The translations under genes were made by a program, and so were the position numbers. From Methanoregulaceae archaeon (GTDB lineage Archaea > Halobacteriota > Methanomicrobia > Methanomicrobiales > Methanospirillaceae), in NCBI GenBank assembly GCA_028679325.1, contig JAJRBS010000124.1, positions 1-5,298 on the forward strand: DNA of 5,298 nucleotides, written 5' to 3'. Of the stretch, positions 1-4,836 are shown in pieces; within the stretch, counting starts at the first letter, position 1, and every line of letters starts with the position of its first letter. The notes under the pieces were generated by a model. It saw nothing but the letters and a program-made list of their open reading frames with translations. It had not been told where the DNA came from and did no database searches.

Positions 1-1
1 A

Positions 2-106
2 CCGGTCATCTCCTGGCTCCTTTCCTGGAAGAGGATCCCGTCCATAATCTTCACCTTCGCCGGTTACATGTCCGGGTGTTTCTTCTTCCTGTACCTTGTC
101 AGTTGA
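2..106 (+). CDS. C-terminal end of a membrane protein (partial)
   Basis: The open frame entering from the left edge (codons from position 2) runs 34 residues to a TGA at 104-106. The visible tail is strongly hydrophobic: a Trp-rich stretch (VISWLLSW), a short basic turn (KRIPS), then a helix-like segment IIFTFAGYMSGCFFFLYLVS that ends the protein. That pattern fits the last one or two transmembrane helices of an integral membrane protein. The other two plus frames in this stretch give far less hydrophobic sequence. Nothing in the tail identifies a family, so no function is assigned. The next gene starts 94 bp downstream behind its own TATA-like box, so the two are probably not co-transcribed. 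The only terminator-like sequence is a pyrimidine-rich tract with four T around 121-130. Confidence 0.6.
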   Translation, partial: PVISWLLSWKRIPSIIFTFAGYMSGCFFFLYLVS

Positions 107-151
107 GAAACATCTCTCATACTCCTCTTTTGAACTACCAAGATCCTCTCA

Positions 152-159
152 TTTAAAAT
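152..159 (+). promoter_or_regulatory. TATA-like box for the small exported protein gene
   Basis: The sequence tttaaaat lies in a local AT-rich island in otherwise GC-rich DNA. It sits 41-48 bp before the GTG start at 200. An archaeal TATA box usually lies about 25 bp before the transcription start, which would put the start near 180 and leave a short leader that includes the ribosome binding site. The assignment comes from position and composition only. Confidence 0.4.
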
Positions 160-188
160 ACCGCAAATACCGAAATAGTCCCTGTCAC

Positions 189-196
189 GAGGTGAT
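189..196 (+). promoter_or_regulatory. Ribosome binding site deciding the GTG start at 200
   Basis: GAGGTGAT is complementary to the archaeal 16S rRNA 3' end and ends three bases before the GTG at 200-202. It supports that GTG, rather than a later codon, as the start of the downstream gene. It also places the complete signal peptide in the product. Confidence 0.6.
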
Positions 197-199
197 CGT

Positions 200-547
200 G
201 TGAAACCACGAACAGTATTCCGGATAGGAGTGATTCTCCTGTTCACCAGCGTGCTTGCCGCAGGTGCTTTGGCGGCAGCCGTACCCTACTCAGATATGAC
301 CAGCAGGTTCTCCGGAGTCCCGGGCTGGAGCGCCTGGTCAACCGGCCTGGACAAGACATCGTTGATCTCGACATGGAAGGCACCTGCCTCTGATCCGAGG
401 TCATCGCTCATCAGCGAGATGTCGATCATCCCGGGCTCTGATACAGCCCGGTATGCACAGCAACAGGCGCCGATCGCATGGGACCCGAGCTTTATGAGCC
501 GGGTGGAACGGAGCAATTACCGGGTAACCCATTGCAGGATGCTGTAA
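200..547 (+). CDS. Small exported protein of unknown function
   Basis: The product is 115 residues from a GTG start backed by a good ribosome binding site at 189-196. The N-terminus is a classic Sec-type signal: basic residues at 3-8 (KPRTVFR), a hydrophobic core IGVILLFTSVLAAGALA at about 9-25, and an Ala-rich likely cleavage site near residues 23-27. The mature part is about 90 residues, rich in Ser, Trp and Pro, with no second membrane helix, no CxxC and no recognisable domain. It should therefore be released outside the membrane or held at the surface by contacts that cannot be seen here. The only Cys (112) lies near the C-terminus, so no lipobox is evident. A hairpin/T-tract terminator follows 16 bp after the stop, and a TATA-like box precedes the gene, so it is probably transcribed alone. 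I do not recognise a family. The basic, Cys-containing tail is unremarkable, and a recent frameshift near the end cannot be excluded without homologues. Confidence 0.7.
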   Translation: MKPRTVFRIGVILLFTSVLAAGALAAAVPYSDMTSRFSGVPGWSAWSTGLDKTSLISTWKAPASDPRSSLISEMSIIPGSDTARYAQQQAPIAWDPSFMSRVERSNYRVTHCRML

Positions 548-562
548 TCCCGGCGTTTAAGG

Positions 563-600
563 CAGGCCGGAAAGAAGATCCCCGGCCTGGCCCCGATTTT
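563..600 (+). terminator. Hairpin plus T-tract terminator after the exported protein gene
   Basis: A perfect 8-bp inverted repeat (caggccgg at 563-570, ccggcctg at 582-589) with an 11-base loop is followed by cccc and then TTTT at 597-600, continuing as attcctctcc. The stem begins 16 bp after the stop codon at 547. The direction of the T-tract fits transcription on the plus strand. Archaeal termination depends mainly on the T-rich tract, and the hairpin is supporting evidence. Confidence 0.55.
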
Positions 601-630
601 ATTCCTCTCCTTACCAATGTCCAAACTCAC

Positions 631-678
631 GGATGGCGTGCGAATACCGGAATCTCCTGGTTCCCGGCATACCCATCC
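631..678. other. Imperfect long stem-loop in the intergenic gap
   Basis: An outer stem (ggatgg at 631-636 with ccatcc at 673-678) encloses an inner stem (ccggaa at 647-652 with ttcccgg at 661-667, one bulged C) around an 8-base loop. The intervening arms can form a few extra pairs. It is followed by a moderately T-rich stretch. It may be a second terminator element or a structured RNA end. There is no coding evidence in the gap 548-768, and the short open frames there look random. Confidence 0.3.
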
Positions 679-725
679 TTCTGATTTCACCTGTCCTGAC
701 TTTTGACCTTCCAAAGTCCCATATC

Positions 726-731
726 TTTATA
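726..731 (+). promoter_or_regulatory. TATA-like box for the disulfide oxidoreductase gene
   Basis: The sequence tttata lies 38 bp ahead of the GTG start at 769, in the AT-rich patch atatctttatag. A transcription start about 25 bp downstream would fall near 752-757. That would give a leader of roughly 12-17 bases containing GGAG at 757-760, a usable ribosome binding site 8 bases before the start codon. The box overlaps the left arm of an inverted repeat at 729-766. Confidence 0.45.
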
Positions 732-766
732 GCGCTGCATGGAGTGGTTATGATGCGGAGCGCTAT
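729..766. repeat. Perfect 8-bp inverted repeat spanning promoter and start region
   Basis: The left arm atagcgct (729-736) and the right arm agcgctat (759-766) are exact reverse complements separated by 22 bp. Because AGCGCT is itself a palindrome, the same six bases also occur as a direct repeat 28 bp apart. The left arm overlaps the TATA-like box and the right arm covers the GGAG ribosome binding site just before the GTG start. It could be a two-site operator for a dimeric repressor or, if transcription starts upstream of it, an RNA hairpin masking the ribosome binding site. Function is inferred from placement only. Confidence 0.4.
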
Positions 767-768
767 CG

Positions 769-2166
769 GTGGAGCAATCCAGTTATGACCTGGTGGTCAT
801 AGGAACAGGCGCTGCGGGGACGTCTGCAGCGGCGAGGGCTGTTAACCTAGGGGCACGGCGTGTGGCCATCGTGGAGCAGGGAAGGCTCTTCGGGACCTGC
901 ATCAATGTCGGGTGCATCCCGAGCAAATACCTTCTCGCCGTCGCCAACATCCACTACTACCGGGGGTATGGTCACCCGGGCCTGGAGATGAAAAGCAGGT
1001 ACGATCCCCTGGCAGCCCTGGCAGGAAAGGAAGATCTTCTCGAGAACCTCCGGCGCCGGAAAGAACAGCAGCTCTTTGAGAGACTCGGGGTCGAACTGCT
1101 ACGGGGAACGGCACGATTCACATCGCCCGACGAGATAGTCGTCGAGGGCCGGACGATGAGAGCCGAACGGTTCGTTATCGCCACCGGGTCGAGACCGTCC
1201 GTTCCCGATATCGAGGGGATATCATCGGTCCCCTTTATGACCAGCGACGAGGCCCTGGATCCCGGCCAGATACCGGAGACCCTGATAGTAATCGGCGGGA
1301 GGGCGACTGGCCTTGAACTCGCCCAGCTCTACGCTCACCTGGGGTCGAAGGTCACCGTCCTCCAGAGAAGCCACCTCATCATCCCCGAAGAGGAGCCGGA
1401 CATCTCCCGGCTCCTCGCCCACTTCCTGATTACCGAGGGGATCAGGATCGAGACCGACACCGAACTCCGGAAGATCCAAAGCAGTGATAAAGGTGTTTTT
1501 GTTTCTGCCCGGATCGGGGGTGAGACCGTCAGTCTCCCGGCTGACCGGATCCTCATGGCCACCGGCCGTGATCCGGACACCCGGGGACTGAACCTCGGGG
1601 CCGCAGGGGTGAAGACAGGAGCACGGGGGGCCGTACTCGTGGACGAGACCATGAAGACTTCGTCCCCCCGTATCTGGGCGGCCGGGGATGTGCTTGGTGA
1701 TTCCCAGCTCGAGCCGGTGGCCGGCATGGGAGGTTCTTTCGCCGCAGAGAACGCCCTGACCGGGAGCGGGAAGAAACTGGATCTCTTTGCAGTACCCCAT
1801 GCCATCTACACCATGCCCCAGGTCGCCAGTGTCGGGCTGACCGAAGCCGGGGCCGAACAACGAGGGTTGCCACACGAGTGCCGGAGCATCTCTCTCGACC
1901 GGCTCGGCATCTCGGCAATTTCCGGGAATTTTCCCGGGCTGGTGAAGATCGTTGCCGGGAAAGACCAGCGGAAGATCCTCGGGGTGCATATCTGCGCCCC
2001 GGCGGCGGCAGAGATGATCCACGAAGGAGTGTGTGCGGTCAGGTTCGGGATAACCGTCGATGATATCATCGATATGATCCATGTCTTCCCGACATTTACC
2101 GGGGCCATCCAGGTCTGTGCGAGATCCTTCCGAAAGGACATGCCCGAGAAAGAGGGCTGTGACTGA
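769..2166 (+). CDS. FAD-dependent NAD(P)-disulfide oxidoreductase, mercuric reductase-like core
   Basis: The 465-residue cytosolic flavoprotein has the class I pyridine nucleotide-disulfide oxidoreductase layout. An FAD-binding dinucleotide fold carries GTGAAG at 12-17. The redox-active disulfide motif GTCINVGCIPSK has C44 and C49. Then come ATGSRP at 139-143, an NAD(P) fold IGGRATGLELAQLYAHLGSK at 175-194, ATGRDPDT at 264-271, the second FAD motif AAGDV at 304-308, and a dimerisation domain from about 342. Length, GTCINVGC, GSKVTVL (192-198) and the SFRKD tail (453-457) are closest to the mercuric reductase catalytic core, with no N-terminal metal-binding domain. Two key features are missing. 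The His-Glu dyad of lipoamide dehydrogenase is F440 and G445 (HVFPTFTG), and the vicinal Cys pair at the MerA C-terminus is Gly463-Cys464. Substrate is therefore unknown and a disulfide or other electrophile is possible. An in-frame TGA at 751-753 leaves GTG 769 as the only credible start, with GGAG at 757-760. No merR, merT or merP is in the window. Confidence 0.9.
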   Translation: MEQSSYDLVVIGTGAAGTSAAARAVNLGARRVAIVEQGRLFGTCINVGCIPSKYLLAVANIHYYRGYGHPGLEMKSRYDPLAALAGKEDLLENLRRRKEQQLFERLGVELLRGTARFTSPDEIVVEGRTMRAERFVIATGSRPSVPDIEGISSVPFMTSDEALDPGQIPETLIVIGGRATGLELAQLYAHLGSKVTVLQRSHLIIPEEEPDISRLLAHFLITEGIRIETDTELRKIQSSDKGVFVSARIGGETVSLPADRILMATGRDPDTRGLNLGAAGVKTGARGAVLVDETMKTSSPRIWAAGDVLGDSQLEPVAGMGGSFAAENALTGSGKKLDLFAVPHAIYTMPQVASVGLTEAGAEQRGLPHECRSISLDRLGISAISGNFPGLVKIVAGKDQRKILGVHICAPAAAEMIHEGVCAVRFGITVDDIIDMIHVFPTFTGAIQVCARSFRKDMPEKEGCD

Positions 2167-2207
2167 GTGACCCCCAGGGCCTCGGAGAACTGCAGGTATC
2201 AGGAAGT

Positions 2208-3059
2208 CTACAACTCGTACAGGTCAGGCCGCCGGTCGGCAAAGACCCTCATGGATGAACGCACCTCATCCAGACGGGCCAGGTCGATGGTGGCGGTCAG
2301 AAGCTCTTCCGTGTCGCCCCCTTCGACGACCGGATCCCCCCAGGGGTCGATGATGACCGAGGAGCCGAAATAGGTCACCTCCCCCTCGCTTCCCAGCTCT
2401 TCGGATCCCACTCGGTTCGTGGCAACGAGGAAGATCTGGTTCTCGACAGCCCGGGCCCGGCACAGGACCTTCCAGTGCGAAAGCCTCGGGCAGGGAAAGG
2501 CCGCCGGCAAGAGTACTATCCCGGCCCCCTTCAGGGCATAGGTCCGGTACAGTTCCGGGAAGCGGATGTCGTAACAGATGGAGAGCCCTGTCCTTCCCCA
2601 GGGAGCATCGACCAGGCAGAGCGCGTTGCCGGCCTCGATGAACTGCTCCTCGTGGAAGAGGCTGAAGAGATGGGCCTTCCGGTAGGTCCCCGCCATCTGT
2701 CCCTCGGGATCGATGAGGAGGGAGGTATTGGCCACCCGACCCCGCCCTGTCAGGACAGGAAGGGATCCGTTGATCCAGATATGGTAGTCCCGGGCGAGCG
2801 AACAGAGGGAATCGAGGATACAGGCATGGCGGCGGGCGAGCTCCCCCATCTTTTCCCAGGGAAAACCGGTGGTCCACATCTCGGGAAAACAGACAAGATC
2901 GCTTCCCCGCCGTGCCGCTTCGGCAATGAACCCCTCTCCCTTTTCCAGGTTCTCCTCGGGGTGGGAGGGGACGACCTCCAGCTGGGCGAGGGAGATAGTA
3001 TACGTCCTCTCATCCGATCCTCTTTTGGGACCTGTCACATTCATCACTCTCGCGTGCAT
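2208..3059 (-). CDS. Nitrilase-superfamily carbon-nitrogen hydrolase (omega-amidase/Nit-like)
   Basis: The 283-residue cytosolic amidase carries the complete catalytic triad of the carbon-nitrogen hydrolase superfamily. These are Glu60 in CFPEMWTTG, Lys128 in TYRKAHLF, and the nucleophile Cys162 in SICYDIRFPELYR, with a further Glu at 137-138. Other family marks are HWKVLCRARAVENQ (195-208), the FGSSVIIDPWG strand-turn (231-241) and the C-terminal RRPDLYEL. The CYDIRFPEL and RRPDLY signatures match the Nit1/Nit2/YafV group, which hydrolyses 2-oxoglutaramate or deaminated glutathione to the acid plus ammonia. An amide-repair or glutamine-transamination clean-up role is therefore likely, but the substrate is not fixed by sequence. 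The core begins near residue 19 (TYTISLAQ), so the first 16 or so residues are extra. ATG at 3044-3042 (residue 6) is an alternative start, and neither has a clear ribosome binding site. The gene is convergent with the flavoprotein gene (41-bp gap) and divergent from the thioesterase gene. Confidence 0.9.
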   Translation of the reverse strand: MHARVMNVTGPKRGSDERTYTISLAQLEVVPSHPEENLEKGEGFIAEAARRGSDLVCFPEMWTTGFPWEKMGELARRHACILDSLCSLARDYHIWINGSLPVLTGRGRVANTSLLIDPEGQMAGTYRKAHLFSLFHEEQFIEAGNALCLVDAPWGRTGLSICYDIRFPELYRTYALKGAGIVLLPAAFPCPRLSHWKVLCRARAVENQIFLVATNRVGSEELGSEGEVTYFGSSVIIDPWGDPVVEGGDTEELLTATIDLARLDEVRSSMRVFADRRPDLYEL

Positions 3060-3133
3060 GGCACATCAAACTGTCCCGGCCAGCCTTCCCCGCGGCCCGG
3101 AAGTGCTATCTCCTCTGGTAAAAACCTCTTCTC
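3060..3133. promoter_or_regulatory. Shared divergent promoter interval
   Basis: This 74-bp gap separates two genes reading outward, so it must hold at least one promoter. The only AT-rich patch is ggtaaaaacc at 3117-3126. Read on the minus strand (gtttttacc after agag) it could be a TATA box for the amidase gene with a start near 3095. For the plus-strand thioesterase the patch lies too close to the ATG at 3134, and only a weak gctatc at 3105-3110 sits at the spacing expected for a leaderless transcript. No ribosome binding site is visible for either gene. Confidence 0.35.
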
Positions 3134-3526
3134 ATGCAAGATGCCGAACAGTTCTTCCGGCTGGACAGCTATGCCCGTGATGCGGGGATAGAGCTCCTTG
3201 AATCGGCGCCGGGGAAGGCCACGGTGAAGATGGAGGTCACGGCCAGCCACTTAAACAGCCACCGGACCGTGCATGGCGGGGCAATCTTTACCCTGGCCGA
3301 TACCGCCTTTGCCATAGCCTCGAACTCCCATGGGATCCCGGCCGCCGCCATCAACGCCCACATATCGTACATGAAGTCCGTCACGTCCGGGACCCTGTTC
3401 GCAGAAGCAGAAGAGTTCTCCCTCAATCCCAAACTGGCGTCCTACACCGTGCGGGTCACCGACCAGGAAGGGAACAGGATCGCCATCTTCCAGGGCATGG
3501 TCTACCGGAAGACACCCTCCCGGTAA
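3134..3526 (+). CDS. PaaI-type hotdog-fold acyl-CoA thioesterase
   Basis: The 130-residue protein is the usual length for a single hotdog domain. The signature is at 41-64: N41, HRTVHGG at 43-49, then AIFTLADTAFAIASN with Asp56 in LAD. This matches the PaaI branch, in which the His-Gly-Gly turn binds the thioester and the helix Asp activates water. The strand pairs follow (AAINAHISYMKSVTSGTLFA at 71-90, LASYTVRVTDQEGNRIAIFQ at 101-120). The family hydrolyses acyl-CoA thioesters, often aryl-CoA such as phenylacetyl- or hydroxyphenylacetyl-CoA, and works in the cytosol as a tetramer. No CoA ligase or phenylacetate gene lies beside it, so the substrate is open. An in-frame TAA at 3119-3121 and the lack of other start codons fix the start at ATG 3134. 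No Shine-Dalgarno sequence precedes it, which suggests leaderless translation. It converges on the next gene across 19 bp. Confidence 0.9.
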   Translation: MQDAEQFFRLDSYARDAGIELLESAPGKATVKMEVTASHLNSHRTVHGGAIFTLADTAFAIASNSHGIPAAAINAHISYMKSVTSGTLFAEAEEFSLNPKLASYTVRVTDQEGNRIAIFQGMVYRKTPSR

Positions 3527-3545
3527 CAGCCCTCCTGCTGCCCGT

Positions 3546-3926
3546 TCAGCCCGAAATAAGGAACAGGTTGTTGACGATTATGCTTGTATAAATGATGCAG
3601 TCTGTGAAGAGGAAGATGAAAATGGAGATTTTTGCCAGTTCGAGCAATGTCATAGAGGGAGGTGAGAGCGAACCCGCATACCTCCGTTCTGAAAAGTAGA
3701 TGAAGATGCAGAGGAACAGGATAAGGAAGGGCAGGGTCACCTTGAACAGGAAATGAAGTGCCGGGTCCTGAATCAGGTACGACAGGAGAGGATTCTGCTC
3801 CTCAAACCCGCTGCGGATAGCGAGGGTAGTGGTGATCACATCACCGACCATGAGCGGGATGAGAGCCAGCATGGGCCAGAAGAAATAATTCTTCCTTGTG
3901 ATGGGCCAGAAGATGCCGGTAATCAT
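3546..3926 (-). CDS. Three-helix membrane protein, DUF5658-like
   Basis: The 126-residue protein is predicted to have three membrane helices, at about 14-37, 56-78 and 95-120. Between helices 1 and 2 lies the pattern GDVITTTLAIRSGFEEQNPL, with Asp29 in the helix and Glu43-x-Asn45-Pro46 in the loop. That D...T...G..E.NP pattern resembles the small archaeal and bacterial membrane family DUF5658, whose function is unknown. I assign it by pattern memory, so treat the family name as probable. The basic stretch ERRYAG after helix 2 suggests a cytoplasmic loop. The motif FWP occurs twice, at residues 6-8 and 16-18, exactly ten codons apart. The start is secure: AGGAGGT at 3940-3934 lies seven bases before the ATG. 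A TATA-like box lies about 50 bp upstream, so this gene can be transcribed independently of the larger membrane-protein gene 119 bp upstream on the same strand. Confidence 0.8.
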   Translation of the reverse strand: MITGIFWPITRKNYFFWPMLALIPLMVGDVITTTLAIRSGFEEQNPLLSYLIQDPALHFLFKVTLPFLILFLCIFIYFSERRYAGSLSPPSMTLLELAKISIFIFLFTDCIIYTSIIVNNLFLISG

Positions 3927-3933
3927 CGATCAT

Positions 3934-3940
3934 ACCTCCT
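3934..3940 (-). promoter_or_regulatory. Strong ribosome binding site for the DUF5658-like gene
   Basis: AGGAGGT on the minus strand is a near-perfect match to the anti-Shine-Dalgarno sequence, seven bases before the ATG at 3926-3924. An ATG directly abutting it (3933-3931) is out of frame and too close to be used. It is the strongest ribosome binding site in the window. Confidence 0.75.
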
Positions 3941-3977
3941 ATCCGTTCAAGAGTACTACTCCCTCATTCCTTTCCCG

Positions 3978-3987
3978 TATAAAAAAA
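3978..3987 (-). promoter_or_regulatory. TATA-like box for the DUF5658-like gene
   Basis: On the minus strand the sequence reads tttttttata, preceded by the purine-rich gatagaggga that could serve as a transcription factor B recognition element. A start about 25 bp downstream, near 3955, would leave a leader of about 29 bases holding the AGGAGGT site. The T-rich run could also help terminate transcripts arriving from the upstream gene. Confidence 0.5.
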
Positions 3988-4028
3988 TCCCTCTATCCTC
4001 TGCATTGAATGGCCAGACAGGGGGCCGG

Positions 4029-4033
4029 AAAAA
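4029..4033 (-). terminator. Possible T-tract terminator after the 218-residue membrane protein gene
   Basis: On the minus strand TTTTT occurs 12 bases after the TAA stop at 4048-4046, within aaaataatcctttttccgg, and a second run of seven T follows at 3987-3981. Archaeal RNA polymerase can stop at T-rich tracts without a hairpin, and none is evident here. Confidence 0.35.
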
Positions 4034-4045
4034 GGATTATTTTCG

Positions 4046-4702
4046 TTAAATAAAACCGACTTTCAGGAGCAGGCTGACCATCAGAAAAACGGCAAAGCCG
4101 AAGATAGCGGTGGTGACAATGAGCATCCCGGTCCTCACATTCGGGGATTCCCATTTCATGTAAACACCACAGAAGAAGAGAACAATGGCAAAGAGAACGG
4201 TATTGGCTATGTACAGGTCCCCGTTCTGGTTCGCGTCCTTGCCCTGCTCGAAGGCCTCTGCTGCCGCCTCTTCGAGGAGGATGCTCTCCTGCTGGGCCGC
4301 GAGCTGGTACTCGGGGAGGGAGAATGGAGTCCCCGGCGGCACAGGATTCGAGGTGTTCCCTTCGGCTTTCCATGTCTCAAACGCCGGTATGAACTCAGGC
4401 CGGAAACGATCTTCCAGGAACCTGGCTGCCTGTTCATCACCGGAGCTCACCGCATTCACCCAGGCAAGGTACGTATCCACATCAACGATTATCTCGGTGT
4501 TCGCCAGGGTCGATGAACGGATGGATTCGGTTCTCAGTTTTGAGGAATTACCGAAATCAACCGCCTGGACGCCGTTCCAGCGGGTAGCCTGGTAGACACA
4601 GAGTGCTGTCGACAGCGTGGCACAAAGGAGCAGGATCGCAAAAATTGCATCTAATCTGGGAGTCTGTTTTGTCGGTATTTTTAACTTTGAGGCGTCAAAC
4701 AT
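4046..4702 (-). CDS. Uncharacterised membrane protein with central soluble domain
   Basis: The 218-residue protein has one membrane helix near the N-terminus (about 18-37) and a helical pair at the C-terminus (about 166-183 and 190-214). They flank a soluble domain of about 125 residues. Conspicuous patterns are YQATRWNGVQA (37-47), FLEDRFRPEFIPAFETW (95-111), a Pro-rich link then FSLPEYQLA (127-135), and DANQNGDLYIANTVLFAIVL (156-175). From memory these recur in a widespread family of uncharacterised bacterial and archaeal membrane proteins of the same size, for which I know no function or enzyme motif. The central region is rich in Glu and Ala (139-154) and probably helical, so a partly coiled extramembrane domain is likely. 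No signal cleavage site or metal motif is evident. The start ATG at 4702 has only a weak aggat upstream. A TATA-like ttaatat lies about 40 bp before it. It lies between the kinase gene and the DUF5658-like gene on the same strand, but separate promoters argue against a tight operon. Confidence 0.8.
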   Translation of the reverse strand: MFDASKLKIPTKQTPRLDAIFAILLLCATLSTALCVYQATRWNGVQAVDFGNSSKLRTESIRSSTLANTEIIVDVDTYLAWVNAVSSGDEQAARFLEDRFRPEFIPAFETWKAEGNTSNPVPPGTPFSLPEYQLAAQQESILLEEAAAEAFEQGKDANQNGDLYIANTVLFAIVLFFCGVYMKWESPNVRTGMLIVTTAIFGFAVFLMVSLLLKVGFI

Positions 4703-4741
4703 GCTGTCTGGATCCTGCCAGAATAGGTGACGCGGGTCAGG

Positions 4742-4748
4742 ATATTAA
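4742..4748 (-). promoter_or_regulatory. TATA-like box for the 218-residue membrane protein gene
   Basis: The minus strand reads ttaatat about 40 bp before the ATG at 4702. A start 25 bp downstream, near 4718, would give a leader of about 15 bases. A second AT-rich patch (taaaaaaag on the minus strand, around 4773-4765) is an alternative or an upstream element. Confidence 0.4.
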
Positions 4749-4774
4749 CCAAGCGGTCTGCCTGCTTTTTTTAC

Positions 4775-4794
4775 CAAGAAACGTGCTGTGCACG
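4775..4794 (-). terminator. Hairpin followed by T-rich tract after the histidine kinase gene
   Basis: A perfect 5-bp inverted repeat with a three-base loop (CGTGC-ACA-GCACG on the minus strand, 4794-4782) is followed directly by TTTCTTGG. It lies 42 bp downstream of the kinase stop codon and is oriented correctly for minus-strand transcription. The stem is short and the T-tract interrupted, so this is tentative. Confidence 0.4.
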
Positions 4795-4836
4795 GCATGA
4801 ATTGTTCTTCTGCGAGAGAACTGGTCCCCCTGCCTT

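Noticed and set aside
431..451. Perfect 7-bp inverted repeat (ccgggct / agcccgg) inside the exported protein gene
   Set aside because: It lies within coding sequence with no T-tract or other regulatory context. Short GC-rich stems are expected by chance here.
478..684. A 68-codon plus-strand frame overlapping the end of the exported protein gene, considered as a frameshifted continuation
   Set aside because: It runs through the terminator hairpin, is Pro/Gly-rich and has no feature that continues the upstream protein. A frameshift cannot be supported without homologues.
1222..2082. A 286-codon open frame on the minus strand opposite the flavoprotein gene
   Set aside because: Its translation is low-complexity and Gly/Pro/Asp/His-rich with no domain. 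It is antisense to a gene with unmistakable motifs along its full length, so it is a by-product of GC-rich codon bias.
2167..2207. Terminator between the convergent flavoprotein and amidase genes
   Set aside because: The 41-bp gap has neither a T-tract in either direction nor a stable stem, so no terminator is called.
2475..3191. A 238-codon plus-strand open frame opposite the amidase gene
   Set aside because: It is antisense to the catalytic triad-bearing amidase and overlaps the thioesterase start. No recognisable motifs and no promoter or ribosome binding site.
4185..4595. A 136-codon plus-strand open frame opposite the 218-residue membrane protein gene
   Set aside because: The minus-strand frame has coherent membrane helices and motifs, while this one is Ser/Arg-rich and featureless, so it is a shadow.
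4686..4699. Small inverted repeat tttga-ggcg-tcaaa near the start of the 218-residue membrane protein gene
   Set aside because: It falls in codons 2-6, the stem is only 5 bp and AT-rich, and nothing else supports a regulatory role.
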